A stretch of 64,000 nt of DNA from Sulfitobacter brevis (GCF_900112755.1 NZ_FOMW01000001.1:186001-250000), one strand, 5' to 3'; positions 26,616-35,331 are shown, numbered from the stretch's first letter. Program-made: numbers and translations. Notes: generated from the letters alone by a model not told the origin.

Positions 26616-27740
26616 ATGTACACACCAGCGATCACCGGAACCGGCGTTTTCACCCCTGAACAGGTCATCACCAACGCCGAGTTGGTCGCGTCCTTCAACG
26701 CGTATGTCGACCTCTACAATGCGGAAAACCAAACAGCGATCGAGGCCGGTGACCTGTCTGCCAAAGCGCATTCGTCCGAAGAATTTATCGTCAAAGCCTC
26801 CGGCATTGAACAACGCTATGTCATGGATAAAACAGGCATTCTTGATCCGACCGTGATGCACCCCCTATTGCGGCAGCGCACGGACGACGAGCCGAGTATT
26901 ATGGCCGAAATGGCGTTGGATGCGGCGACCAAAGCGCTAGCCGCCGCGGGCAAAACAGCCGCTGATGTGGATGCCGTCATTTGTGCCGCGTCCAACCTGG
27001 AGCGCGCCTATCCAGCGGTGGCCATCGAAATACAGGACCTGCTGAAAATCAACGGCTTCGCCTTTGACATGAATGTCGCCTGCTCTTCGGCGACCTTTGG
27101 CATTCAGGCCGCTGCCGATATGGTCCGCTCTGGCTCGATCCGCTCGGCGTTGGTCGTCAATCCAGAGATTTGCTCCGCCCATCTGGAATGGCGCGACCGT
27201 GATTGCCACTTTATCTTTGGAGACGTGGCAACGGCGGTTCTGATCGAGCGGGCCGAGGATGCAACTGGTCCCTATTTCGAAATTAAATCAACGCGCTGCG
27301 CCACCGAGTTCAGCAATAATATTCGCAACAATAACGGCTATTTGCGCCGCTCCCGCCCAGATGGTGTAGCGGATCGGCGCGACATGCAATTCATGCAAAA
27401 TGGCCGAAAGGTTTTTAAAGAAGTTCTGCCGATGGTTGCGGATCACATCGGCAATCATATGTCTGCCGAGGGCGTTCAAGCCTCTGATCTCAAACGCATA
27501 TGGCTGCATCAGGCCAACAAGTCGATGAACGATTTTATTGGCAAAAAAGTTCTCGGTCGTGAACCAGAAGCGGGCGAACAGCCCAATATCCTTCAGGATT
27601 ACGCGAATACCTCTTCTGCCGGATCAATCATCGCTTTTTCAAAGTATTCCGACGACTTGAGTGATGGCGATGTCGGGCTGATCTGCTCGTTTGGCGCAGG
27701 ATATTCAGTGGGATCTGTGCTGGTACAACGGCACGGCTAA
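26616..27740 (+). CDS. beta-ketoacyl-ACP synthase III-like protein
   Basis: This 374-aa thiolase-fold enzyme has the KAS III catalytic triad: C156 in NVACSSATFG, H298 in IWLHQANK and N331 in YANTSSAGS. It is longer than classical FabH (about 320 aa) because of an insert around residues 25-90, as in FabY-like condensing enzymes that start fatty-acid synthesis by an alternative route. No acyl-carrier or other lipid gene is adjacent, so its acyl substrate is open. The 237-base spacer before it includes TTAACCAT at 26533, which resembles a CtrA half site. Confidence 0.85.
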   Translation: MYTPAITGTGVFTPEQVITNAELVASFNAYVDLYNAENQTAIEAGDLSAKAHSSEEFIVKASGIEQRYVMDKTGILDPTVMHPLLRQRTDDEPSIMAEMALDAATKALAAAGKTAADVDAVICAASNLERAYPAVAIEIQDLLKINGFAFDMNVACSSATFGIQAAADMVRSGSIRSALVVNPEICSAHLEWRDRDCHFIFGDVATAVLIERAEDATGPYFEIKSTRCATEFSNNIRNNNGYLRRSRPDGVADRRDMQFMQNGRKVFKEVLPMVADHIGNHMSAEGVQASDLKRIWLHQANKSMNDFIGKKVLGREPEAGEQPNILQDYANTSSAGSIIAFSKYSDDLSDGDVGLICSFGAGYSVGSVLVQRHG

Positions 27741-27872
27741 CGCTGTGAAGACTCTGTTAACCCGTTGTGTATAACGTGAAGCACTTCGCGCGGCTTCATC
27801 AAAATTTTCTGACAGTGAACCGCACAATCGCTGTCTCAGTCTAATCGCTTGCTGGGTCTTGCAAGGCGATGC

Positions 27873-28478
27873 TCAGTGCACGGGCGCCTCTTGCTCTTCA
27901 TGTTCACGAAGTGCCTCAAACCAGTGTTTGCGGCAGACGGATTTGTAGGTCGAATTGCCGCCGATCTGCACCTGCGGGCCGGTGAAAACCGGGTTACCCG
28001 TCTCATCAAATCGCAACACAGCCGTCGCCGCCCGACCGCAGTCGCAGATTGAGCGCATTTCGCGGATGACATCTGCCACAGCCAGCAAGGCCGCTGAGCC
28101 CGGAAAAGCCTGCAGCCGAAAATCCGTGCGCAATCCATATGCCAGGACCGGCACCTTCAATTCGTCCACGCCACGGGCCAGCTGCATTACCTGCTGGGGC
28201 GACAAGAAATGTGCCTCATCGCACAGCACAGCGGCCACTTTCGCCTGCGCCGCTGGCACCATGATCTTCTCAAATAGGTCTTCGTCGGGGGCAAAAGTTT
28301 CGGCGACGGATTCCAAACCCAGACGGCTGGCAATCCGGCCCTCACCGGACCGTGTGTCCAGCGCGGCGGTCAGCAAGAGGCACTCCATGCCCTTCACGCG
28401 ATAGTTATGCTGGGTTTGCAGCAGCAACGTCGATTTGCCCGCGTCCATTGATCCCCAGTGAAAGAACAGTTTTGCCAT
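27873..28478 (-). CDS. tdk: thymidine kinase
   Basis: This 201-aa type II thymidine kinase phosphorylates thymidine with ATP in the salvage pathway. Walker A is GSMDAGKST (residues 9-17), the Walker B/lasso region contains VLCDEAHFL, and zinc cysteines lie in ICDCGRA and VCRKHW. ATG 28478 is preceded by AAGGGA. It is convergent with the KAS III-like gene. It complements the pyrimidine catabolism locus only loosely and is not in an operon with it. Confidence 0.95.
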   Translation of the reverse strand: MAKLFFHWGSMDAGKSTLLLQTQHNYRVKGMECLLLTAALDTRSGEGRIASRLGLESVAETFAPDEDLFEKIMVPAAQAKVAAVLCDEAHFLSPQQVMQLARGVDELKVPVLAYGLRTDFRLQAFPGSAALLAVADVIREMRSICDCGRAATAVLRFDETGNPVFTGPQVQIGGNSTYKSVCRKHWFEALREHEEQEAPVH

Positions 28479-28605
28479 GACGTTTCCCTTGCCGATTTGC
28501 GACATCAGATAGTGGCTATTGCACGGGGGCGAAACTGGAAATGTTCCATTTCGGCCCGCGCGATTGCCGTCGCCGAAAAGGGGCAATCGCGCATCGAACA
28601 GATTT

Positions 28606-29556
28606 TTACACGCGGTTAGGCGGTTCCTTCATCGCAAAGAACGCTTGCAAATTTTTGACGGCAAGCTGCCCCATATCCACACGCACCTCCCGCGCAGCAG
28701 TACCTAAATGCGGCAATAGCACCACGTTATCCAGATCCCGCAATGCCTGTGGGACATGCGGCTCGCCCTCATAGACATCAAGCCCTGCGCCGCCGATTGT
28801 TCCACGTTGCAGAGCATCAATCAGCGCCGCCTCATCGACCACGTCTCCGCGCGAAATGTTGACCAGATGGGCATGTGGACGCATCGCCGCAATGATGTCG
28901 GCATCAATCAGGTGGCGCGTCTCGGCACCGCCTGGAACGGCGAGGACCAGCACATCGACCTGCCCCGCCAGCAACCCAAGTTCACGCAGATTTTCGGCGG
29001 GAAAATCCAGCTCCTTTGGGCTGCGGCTGACATATTTCACCGACATTCCGAACCCGAAATGGCAACGCTTCGCGATCGCCTGCCCGATGCGCCCCATCCC
29101 CACAATCCCGACCGTTTTGCCGGTCAGATGCAGGCCAAGCATCTGGGTCGGATGCCAACCCGCCCAATTCCCCGAGCGGACCAAGCGCTCGCCCTCGCCC
29201 GCGCGCCGCGCACTCATCAGCATCAGCGTCATAGCTGTGTCGGCGGTCGCATCCGTCACAGCGCCCGGTGTATTGGTGACGACCACGCCCGCCCCCGCTG
29301 CGGCTTTGACGTCGATGTGGTTAAAGCCGACGCCGAAGTTCGCCAGTATTCTGCAACGCGGAGCCGGGACTTCGGCAAACACATCCGCCGAAAAGGCATC
29401 GCCCAATGTCGGCAGTACGCCGTCGAATTCCCGCAAGGCATTACGCAACTCATCATTGCCAAGCGGTGTGTTTTCCTGCCGCACGACAAGGTCGAAACCG
29501 CTCAGAAGGTCAAGCACCTCATCCGGCAAAGGTCTTGTGATCAATATTTTTTTCAA
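28606..29556 (-). CDS. D-2-hydroxyacid dehydrogenase (glyoxylate/hydroxypyruvate reductase type)
   Basis: This 316-aa NAD(P)-dependent dehydrogenase shows the NAD motif GMGRIGQAIAKR near residue 155, the catalytic arginine region LVNISRGDVVDE, a glutamate in DVYEGEPHV, and the catalytic histidine in LLPHLGTAAREV. It reduces a 2-oxo acid such as glyoxylate or hydroxypyruvate. I place the start at TTG 29556 (LKKILITRPLPDEV) with GGACGGA upstream; it overlaps the csaA stop as TTGA. The open frame further upstream has no homology-like features. It is the last gene of the ybjN-proC-csaA operon. Confidence 0.88.
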   Translation of the reverse strand: MKKILITRPLPDEVLDLLSGFDLVVRQENTPLGNDELRNALREFDGVLPTLGDAFSADVFAEVPAPRCRILANFGVGFNHIDVKAAAGAGVVVTNTPGAVTDATADTAMTLMLMSARRAGEGERLVRSGNWAGWHPTQMLGLHLTGKTVGIVGMGRIGQAIAKRCHFGFGMSVKYVSRSPKELDFPAENLRELGLLAGQVDVLVLAVPGGAETRHLIDADIIAAMRPHAHLVNISRGDVVDEAALIDALQRGTIGGAGLDVYEGEPHVPQALRDLDNVVLLPHLGTAAREVRVDMGQLAVKNLQAFFAMKEPPNRV

Positions 29557-29891
29557 TGCATCCGTCCGCCACGTTTCACAGCCTGATCCGGCCCGATTAA
29601 CACAATCTCTCCGCTCTCGTCGGGCAGCCCTAAAACAAGGACCTCCGACATAAACGGCCCAATCTGGCGCGGCGGGAAGTTGACCACCGCCATCACCTGC
29701 CGACCTACCAGCGCCTCGGGCGTGTAATGCGCAGTGATCTGCGCCGAGGTTTTGCGCAGCCCGATTTCGTCGCCAAAATCGATCCAAAGTTTGATCGCTG
29801 GCTTGCGGGCCTCGGGGAAAATCTCCGCCCGTGTCACGGTGCCGACGCGCACATCGACCTTGAGAAAATCGTCAAAGTTGATCTCCGCCAT
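29553..29891 (-). CDS. csaA: CsaA-type tRNA-binding-domain protein
   Basis: This 112-aa protein consists of a single tRNA-binding OB fold (MAEINFDDFLKVDVRVGTV onward, then NFPPRQIGPFMSEVLVLG). CsaA is a dimeric chaperone-like protein linked to export in Bacillus and found in many proteobacteria. ATG 29891 lies inside the end of proC, a 20-base overlap, and the stop overlaps the TTG of the dehydrogenase. The three genes are therefore probably translated in a coupled way. Confidence 0.9.
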   Translation of the reverse strand: MAEINFDDFLKVDVRVGTVTRAEIFPEARKPAIKLWIDFGDEIGLRKTSAQITAHYTPEALVGRQVMAVVNFPPRQIGPFMSEVLVLGLPDESGEIVLIGPDQAVKRGGRMH

Positions 29892-30699
29892 TCGCCAGCT
29901 CCCGTGCACGGTCAGCAGCCGCTTTCACGGCCTTTTTCAGCAAGGCCGGGAAGCCGTCAGTCTCATTCATCAAAACCTCGAGAGCCGCCTGCGTAGTGCC
30001 ATTCGGGCTGGTCACGTTCACCCGCAATTGCGCCGGCGTTTCTTCGGCTTGCATCGCCAAGGCTCCTGCCCCGGCGACGGTGGCTTTTGCCAATGTCATT
30101 GCCATGTCCGCAGGCAAGCCCTGCGCCTCGCCTGCCGCAGCCATCGTTTCAATCATGTGGAAAACATAGGCGGGGCCGGAGCCGCTAACCCCTGTGACCG
30201 CGTCGATCTGGCCTTCGGTTTCAAGCCGGACGACCTGACCGACTGCACTCAGCAACATCTCGGCTTCGTCCAGCGCTTGCGCGCCCGCAGGGCCATTGGC
30301 TACGATCGCAGTGATGCCTTGGGAGATTGCCGCAGGTGTGTTGGGCATGGCGCGGATAATAGGGGTTTGATCGCCCAGAATGCTTTCGAAAGTGCCGATG
30401 GTGACGCCCGCTGCGACGCTGATAAACAGGGTCTCGCCATTGCCCATCGCCTGCAACGTCGGCAGCGCATCGGCCATCATCTGCGGTTTGACCGCGACAA
30501 GTACAATCGCGGGCGACGCAGGCAGATCAGCGTTCAGGTGAACCCCCTGCGCGCGCAGCCAGTCGGAGGGATGCGGGTCCATCACCCAGACGGAGGTGGC
30601 GGGAAGGCCACGGGCCAACCAGCCTGCCAGCATCGCCGACCCCATTTTGCCACAGCCCAGCAAAACCAGACCTTGCTCTGCGATACGACCGTTTTCCAT
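29872..30699 (-). CDS. proC: pyrroline-5-carboxylate reductase
   Basis: This 275-aa NADPH-dependent enzyme makes proline in its last step. It shows the N-terminal dinucleotide motif GLVLLGCGKMGSAMLAGW, MPNTPA in the middle, and the C-terminal signature region GSGPAYVF...VTSPNGTTQAAL. The ATG at 30699 has GGGGGAAG upstream. The gene follows ybjN by 35 bases and overlaps csaA. Confidence 0.96.
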   Translation of the reverse strand: MENGRIAEQGLVLLGCGKMGSAMLAGWLARGLPATSVWVMDPHPSDWLRAQGVHLNADLPASPAIVLVAVKPQMMADALPTLQAMGNGETLFISVAAGVTIGTFESILGDQTPIIRAMPNTPAAISQGITAIVANGPAGAQALDEAEMLLSAVGQVVRLETEGQIDAVTGVSGSGPAYVFHMIETMAAAGEAQGLPADMAMTLAKATVAGAGALAMQAEETPAQLRVNVTSPNGTTQAALEVLMNETDGFPALLKKAVKAAADRARELANGGDQL

Positions 30700-30734
30700 A
30701 TAATCTTCCCCCGAAATGCGTGTTCGGGAGAGTG

Positions 30735-31235
30735 TTACGCGCGCCCGTAAGCCTCTGCAATGGCGACTTGGATCGCTTCGGTGGGGGTTCTGTCGCCCCA
30801 AATCAGCAATTGCAGTGCCGGATAATAGCGCTCTGCATTCATCACGGCGGCGCTGATCATCGTGTCGATCTGCTCGGGCGAGGCAACCTGCCCGCCCGTC
30901 AGCACCAGCCCGTAGCGATAGACCATCAGCTTTTGTTCTGCCCAGAACGTGAAACCACCCGCCCAGCACTGGTCGTTCACTTCGTTCAGCAAAGCGTAAA
31001 GATCAGGCAGCTTCTCAGCCGGCGGTTCCATCTCGAATGTGGCGATCAGGCGCAGCGTTTCGTCATAGGCCGACCATGCCAGTGTGATGGAATAGGTGCG
31101 CCACTGGCCTTGCACAGCCATGGCGATTTGTTCGTCTGAAATGCGGTCAAAGTCCCAGTCGTGGTGCGCTGCGATGTTTTCCACAATGTCGATGGGGTGA
31201 ATGTCGTCCTCAAGGTACTGCTCGCTCAGGGCCAT
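30735..31235 (-). CDS. YbjN domain-containing protein
   Basis: This 166-aa cytosolic protein begins MALSEQYLEDDIHPIDIVEN and shows the YbjN (DUF1790) fold pattern, akin to type III secretion chaperones. Members have been linked to stress responses and motility in enterobacteria; the molecular role is not settled. The start at 31235 has AGAGGTGG upstream. It leads the operon with proC, an arrangement I believe is common in alphaproteobacteria. Confidence 0.85.
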   Translation of the reverse strand: MALSEQYLEDDIHPIDIVENIAAHHDWDFDRISDEQIAMAVQGQWRTYSITLAWSAYDETLRLIATFEMEPPAEKLPDLYALLNEVNDQCWAGGFTFWAEQKLMVYRYGLVLTGGQVASPEQIDTMISAAVMNAERYYPALQLLIWGDRTPTEAIQVAIAEAYGRA

Positions 31236-31553
31236 TTTCGCCACCTCTTGTTGTCTGTCCGGATCTGGCGCTCGCGCGCTTGACCTAGATGCCTGCACAA
31301 TAAGCCGTGGGGCGACCCACCGCCTATACAAGATATGGTGATACCTAAGGGTGCCGTCTGGCAACCCCTTTTCTGGGGATAACATCAATTGGTGGGGGAT
31401 AACTGCAATATCTTGTGGGTAAATCCACAAATCACTCAAAGTCTTGAGCGTTTAACCCGCCGATATGCGGGCGGACCGATAAAATGTCCAATGTTGAACG
31501 GGGGGCCTACCGAAAGCAGGCACCCCCAAAAGTTTGTCTCAGATCGGCTGCAT
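31236..31553. other. 318-base intergenic region between ybjN and ubiK
   Basis: No gene is supported here. It contains four DnaA-box-like 9-mers at 31374-31430, an inverted repeat TTGTGG-N6-CCACAA (31413-31430), a small palindrome CTCAA-N4-TTGAG (31435-31448), and a GC-rich hairpin at 31500-31527 that lacks a T-tract. The promoter of ybjN should lie in its left part. Confidence 0.5.
31374..31430. promoter_or_regulatory. cluster of DnaA-box-like 9-mers
   Basis: Against the consensus TTATCCACA, the minus strand reads TTATCCCCA (31374-31382, one mismatch), TTATCCCCC (31394-31402, two) and TTACCCACA (31414-31422, one), and the plus strand reads AAATCCACA (31421-31429, two). GGGGATAAC occurs twice, 20 bases apart. 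Function is not established; they could also be sites for another regulator. Confidence 0.35.
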
Positions 31554-31799
31554 TCAGCTCTTCTTGGCGTCCAGGGCGTCTAGTCGCGCTTTGAGCGCTT
31601 CGTTCTCTTCGCGGGCCTTCTGGGCCATGGCGCGCACGGCGTCAAATTCCTCGCGGGTGACAAAGTCGCGGTCGGCCAGCCAACGGTCCAGCATGCCTTT
31701 AAAGGCGGTTTCGGCCTCGCCCTTGGCGCCCTGCGCCACACCCATGGCATTGGTCATCATCTGGCTGATATCGTCGAAAAACTTGTTGCGCGTCTGCAT
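31554..31799 (-). CDS. ubiK: UbiK-family accessory factor (BMFP domain)
   Basis: This 81-aa protein starts [20 protein letters not shown] and ends with a coiled-coil region ([20 protein letters not shown] then KARLDALD). UbiK/YqiC proteins are trimeric, interact with lipids and UbiJ, and help aerobic ubiquinone synthesis; in Brucella the homologue BMFP fuses membranes. GAGAGG precedes the ATG. It is divergent from lgt with 96 bases between. Confidence 0.87.
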   Translation of the reverse strand: MQTRNKFFDDISQMMTNAMGVAQGAKGEAETAFKGMLDRWLADRDFVTREEFDAVRAMAQKAREENEALKARLDALDAKKS

Positions 31800-31895
31800 G
31801 GCGAACCTCTCGTTTATGTGATTGTCCCCTATATGGGGAGTGTACACCCTGCCCGCAAGGTTGACATCGGCTGCGCGACACGCTCAATCGGGGCC

Positions 31896-32777
31896 ATGAT
31901 AGCCATGCTCCCATTCCCCGATATCGCCCCCGAGATTTTCACCATCTCGCTTTTTGGTTTGTCGTTTTCGCTGCGCTGGTATGCGCTGGCCTATATCGTC
32001 GGCATCTTGCTGGGCTGGCGCCTTGTGGTGCAAGCCACGCGCACCCCGCGTTTGTGGAAAAACGATACGCCTGTGATGACACCTGCGCGTGTCGAGGACT
32101 TGCTGTTCTGGGTGATCCTCGGCGTCATTCTGGGTGGAAGGCTTGGCTATGTCCTGTTTTACCAAACCGCATTTTATCTCGAAAACCCCGCCCGTATCCT
32201 GCAAATTTGGGAAGGCGGGATGTCGTTCCACGGGGGCGCTTTAGGTGTGATCATCGCGGGCATCGCCTTTACGCGCCGCCATAAGATCCCGATGATCTCG
32301 ACCGGTGACATGGTCTGTTTGGGCCTTGCGCCGGGGTTGTTTCTGGGGCGGCTGGCCAACTTCATTAACGCCGAGCTTTGGGGCCGGCCAACTGACCTGC
32401 CTTGGGGCGTCGCCTTCCCGACCGAGGCCGCGCAGTTCTGCCCTGAAATCGCAGGCATTTGCGCACGTCACCCCTCGCAGCTCTATGAGGCGCTGCTCGA
32501 AGGTTTGGTGCTGGGTGGGCTGTTGGTTTGGATGGCGTGGCAGCGCGGGGCGCTGAAACACGAAGGTTTGATCGGTGGCACGTTCCTAGCCGGATATGGG
32601 CTTGCTCGCTTTGTTGTCGAGTTTGTGCGCCAGCCTGACGCCCAGTTTGTCAGCGATGGCAATCCGCTGGGTCTGGCATGGCATATCGGCGGCTACGGCC
32701 TGACCATGGGGCAGATGTTAAGCCTGCCAATGATCGCGGTCGGGTTGTTTCTCATCATTCGGTCACGTCGCCACTGA
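31896..32777 (+). CDS. lgt: prolipoprotein diacylglyceryl transferase
   Basis: This 293-aa inner-membrane enzyme transfers diacylglycerol from phosphatidylglycerol to the lipobox cysteine of prolipoproteins. The Lgt signature [21 protein letters not shown] is complete, and about seven membrane helices are evident. ATG 31896 is used; ATG 31905 ([12 protein letters not shown]) is an equally plausible start. The stop overlaps the next ATG by one base (TGATG), making an lgt-midA-pgeF operon. Confidence 0.95.
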   Translation: MIAMLPFPDIAPEIFTISLFGLSFSLRWYALAYIVGILLGWRLVVQATRTPRLWKNDTPVMTPARVEDLLFWVILGVILGGRLGYVLFYQTAFYLENPARILQIWEGGMSFHGGALGVIIAGIAFTRRHKIPMISTGDMVCLGLAPGLFLGRLANFINAELWGRPTDLPWGVAFPTEAAQFCPEIAGICARHPSQLYEALLEGLVLGGLLVWMAWQRGALKHEGLIGGTFLAGYGLARFVVEFVRQPDAQFVSDGNPLGLAWHIGGYGLTMGQMLSLPMIAVGLFLIIRSRRH

Positions 32778-33838
32778 TGCGTCTGCGCGACCACTTGATT
32801 GCCCGAATTGCTGCCGACGGCCCAATGCGGCTGGATGAATATATGTCGGTTTGCTTGCTGCACCCCGAGTACGGCTACTATACGACGCGCCAGCCCTTTG
32901 GCCGCGCGGGCGATTTTACGACCGCCCCCGAGATCAGCCAGATGTTCGGCGAATTGATCGGGCTTTGCCTGGCGCAAGACTGGCTGTCTAAAGGCGCCCC
33001 TGCGCCCTTCACCTTGGCCGAGCTTGGCCCGGGCCGTGGCACTCTGATGGCCGATGCGTTGCGCGCCTGTACCGCCGTCCCCGGCTTTCTTGATGCTGCC
33101 CAGATCGTGCTCGTGGAAGCCTCCCCCGCGTTGCGAGCCGAACAACGCGCAACGCTGGCAGGCCATGCGGTGTCGTGGGTCGACACCACGGACGCCCTGC
33201 CCGACCAACCGCTCTTTGCCATCGCCAATGAGTTCTTCGACGCATTGCCGATCCGCCAGTTTATCCGGGACGGGGCACAGTGGCGCGAACGGCAGGTTGG
33301 CCTGCAAGAGGACAGGCTGGCTTTCGGCCTTGGGCCCTCTTTGCCGCAGCCAAGCTTTGAGGCGCGGTTGGCGGATACCAAAGACGGCGACATGATCGAG
33401 GTCAGCAGTGCGCTTGGCCCCGCGGTGAGCGGGCTTGCGGACCGCATTGCCGGTTTCGGTGGCGCAGCCCTGATCATCGATTACGGCAGCTGGCGCAGCT
33501 TGGGGAATACGTTTCAGGCGATTGAACAGCATGAGAAGGTCGATCCGCTTGCCGCTCCCGGACGCGCCGATCTGACCGCCCATGTGGACTTTGAAGCACT
33601 GGCGCAGGCCGCCGAACCTTGCGCACACAGCGCACTTACTCCGCAAGGGGTCTTTCTCGAACGCTTGGGCATCACCCAACGTGCGCGCAAACTTGCCGCA
33701 ACACTCAACGAAGATGCTTTAACCAACCACATTTCTGCACATCGACGGTTGACGCACCCCGAAGAAATGGGAACGCTGTTCAAAGTAATTGCGCTGTACC
33801 AAAATGGCGCCTTGCCCCCACCCGGATTAGAGCCATGA
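32777..33838 (+). CDS. MidA/NDUFAF7-type SAM-dependent methyltransferase
   Basis: This 353-aa protein has the SAM-binding motif LAELGPGRGTLM near residue 77 and the conserved opening IARIAADGPMRLDEYMSVCL...HPEYGYYTT. Mitochondrial homologues (MidA/NDUFAF7) methylate an arginine of a complex I subunit during assembly; a similar role for bacterial NADH dehydrogenase is plausible but not shown. It overlaps lgt by one base and pgeF by four. Confidence 0.88.
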   Translation: MRLRDHLIARIAADGPMRLDEYMSVCLLHPEYGYYTTRQPFGRAGDFTTAPEISQMFGELIGLCLAQDWLSKGAPAPFTLAELGPGRGTLMADALRACTAVPGFLDAAQIVLVEASPALRAEQRATLAGHAVSWVDTTDALPDQPLFAIANEFFDALPIRQFIRDGAQWRERQVGLQEDRLAFGLGPSLPQPSFEARLADTKDGDMIEVSSALGPAVSGLADRIAGFGGAALIIDYGSWRSLGNTFQAIEQHEKVDPLAAPGRADLTAHVDFEALAQAAEPCAHSALTPQGVFLERLGITQRARKLAATLNEDALTNHISAHRRLTHPEEMGTLFKVIALYQNGALPPPGLEP

Positions 33839-34590
33839 CGCTTGAAATTTTGACATCTGACGCGCTGACCCCTTTGCGCCACGGCTTTTTTACCCGCAGG
33901 GGGGGCGCCTCGTCGGGGGTCTTTGCAGGGCTGAACTGTGGGCAGGGCAGCTCGGACCAGAGCGAGATCGTGACAATCAACCGCGGCCGCGTGGCTGAAG
34001 CGATGGGCGTGCCCGCCGATCACCTGATCGGGGTGCATCAAATACACTCGACCAATGTGATCACCGTCGACGCGCCGCTGCCGAAAAAGCCGCGTGCCGA
34101 TGCGATGGTGACAAAGACAGAAGGGCTGGCGCTGTCTGTGCTGACAGCCGATTGCCAGCCTGTCCTGTTTGCCGATGCCAAGGCGGGCGTGATCGGCGCG
34201 GCCCATGCCGGATGGCGCGGCGCGCTCGATGGCGTGCTTGAGGCCACCATCGACGCGATGGAGGCGTTGGGTGCAGCGCGTGTCGATATCGCCGCCGTTA
34301 TCGGCCCGTCGATCAGTCAGCGCGTCTATGAGGTCGGCCCCGAGTTTCTCGATGCCTTCTTGGCCGAAGATGCGGCTAATTCGCGCTTCTTTGCGCAAGG
34401 CCGTGGCGACAAGCTGCAATTTGACTTGCCCAGCTTTGGCCTGAGCAGATTGCGTGCAGCAGGCGTAGGCTTTGCCGAGTGGACCGGTCACTGCACCTAT
34501 TCCGATGCGGCGCGATTCTATTCCTACCGCCGTACCACCCACGCCAAGGAAGCGGACTACGGTCGGCTGATTGCAACGATCACCCTTTGA
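33835..34590 (+). CDS. pgeF: peptidoglycan editing factor PgeF (YfiH/laccase-domain family)
   Basis: This 251-aa Cu/Zn-type oxidoreductase fold shows the His/Cys ligands in GVHQIHSTNV, LTADCQPVLFAD and AAHAGWRGAL. In E. coli, PgeF removes mis-incorporated amino acids from the muropeptide precursor; the family also has reported purine-nucleoside phosphorylase activity. The ATG overlaps the stop of the methyltransferase gene as ATGA. The gene ends the lgt operon. Confidence 0.92.
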   Translation: MTLEILTSDALTPLRHGFFTRRGGASSGVFAGLNCGQGSSDQSEIVTINRGRVAEAMGVPADHLIGVHQIHSTNVITVDAPLPKKPRADAMVTKTEGLALSVLTADCQPVLFADAKAGVIGAAHAGWRGALDGVLEATIDAMEALGAARVDIAAVIGPSISQRVYEVGPEFLDAFLAEDAANSRFFAQGRGDKLQFDLPSFGLSRLRAAGVGFAEWTGHCTYSDAARFYSYRRTTHAKEADYGRLIATITL

Positions 34591-34629
34591 TCGCGGCGAG
34601 ATTGGGGCAAGCTTCGCCGTGAGGTCGCC

Positions 34630-34821
34630 TTAAATCTGCGGTGCTGGATTGGAAACAATCCCCTCAAAACCCCACAATTGGATACGCTGAACGGCACGTT
34701 GCCCAATAAAATAGGGACTTTGCGCAATTGTGGCAGGGTCACCACAAATTGCCTCAAATTCACCGACGATTTTCTTCTCTTTTCTGTCAAATGCCAGAAA
34801 CCGGCCCGATTGCTCCGTCAT
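34630..34821 (-). CDS. possible small hypothetical protein (63 aa), atypical composition
   Basis: A frame on the minus strand encodes MTEQSGRFLAFDRKEKKIVG and continues with EFEAICGDPATIAQSPYFIG to a stop at 34630. The residues look protein-like, but only 28 of 63 third codon positions are G or C, far below the neighbouring genes, and no good ribosome site is seen. It could be a recently acquired or decaying gene, or chance. It lies antisense in the leader region of the 47-aa gene. Confidence 0.3.
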   Translation of the reverse strand: MTEQSGRFLAFDRKEKKIVGEFEAICGDPATIAQSPYFIGQRAVQRIQLWGFEGIVSNPAPQI

Positions 34822-34879
34822 ATTCAGTCTCAAGCAAGGGCAGCGGCCCAACAACAAACAGCAAACTGAGGACAGAGAC

Positions 34880-35023
34880 ATGAAAACCAACAAGCGCTTC
34901 ATCAAGAGCATCGTAGACACCGCCGCCAAGGACACCACAGTGATGCCTTGGGCCCGTGGGAGCCGCCGCGCCGCGTTCATCGCGAAACGCAACGCAGCGC
35001 CGGTAGTTCGCAAGTCCGCCTAA
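34880..35023 (+). CDS. small basic protein (47 aa)
   Basis: The product starts MKTNKRFIKSIVDTAAKDTT and ends RRAAFIAKRNAAPVVRKSA, with a large excess of Lys and Arg and one Trp. GAGGA precedes the ATG, and a very strong terminator stands 47 bases after the stop, so this looks like a dedicated, well-expressed small gene. I do not know its function. The charge could suit binding to RNA, DNA or the ribosome. Confidence 0.72.
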   Translation: MKTNKRFIKSIVDTAAKDTTVMPWARGSRRAAFIAKRNAAPVVRKSA

Positions 35024-35069
35024 GCTGGACCAGCCGACAACGCGACACTCCCAAGATTTTCCCCGCCTT

Positions 35070-35108
35070 GGCCCCCCGCACGTTGATTCGCGCGGGGGGC
35101 CATTTTTT
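35070..35108 (+). terminator. strong Rho-independent terminator
   Basis: The arms GGCCCCCCGC (35070-35079) and GCGGGGGGCC (35092-35101) form a perfect 10-bp GC stem, followed by ATTTTTTCTT. It terminates the 47-aa gene. Confidence 0.92.
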
Positions 35109-35331
35109 CTTGCGGGAATGTGGCGGTAATCCGCGAATTGCGGAAACAAAAAGGCAAATTTCGATCAAATTGACGCGAACAAGGCAGTTAATGTTCAGGA
35201 TACTTTGACAATTCACCTGAGACGTGGCGATTTAGGGTCAGATCACAACACGTAAATGACCAACCAGCGTTATTTCCGATGTTGTCGGTGGGGGCCGACA
35301 CGGATGTGACAAACCAGTTAAAGGTTATCGC

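Noticed and set aside
31500..31527. GC-rich hairpin downstream of ubiK as a terminator
   Set aside because: Arms pair with a bulge, and no T-tract follows in either direction, so a Rho-independent terminator is not supported.
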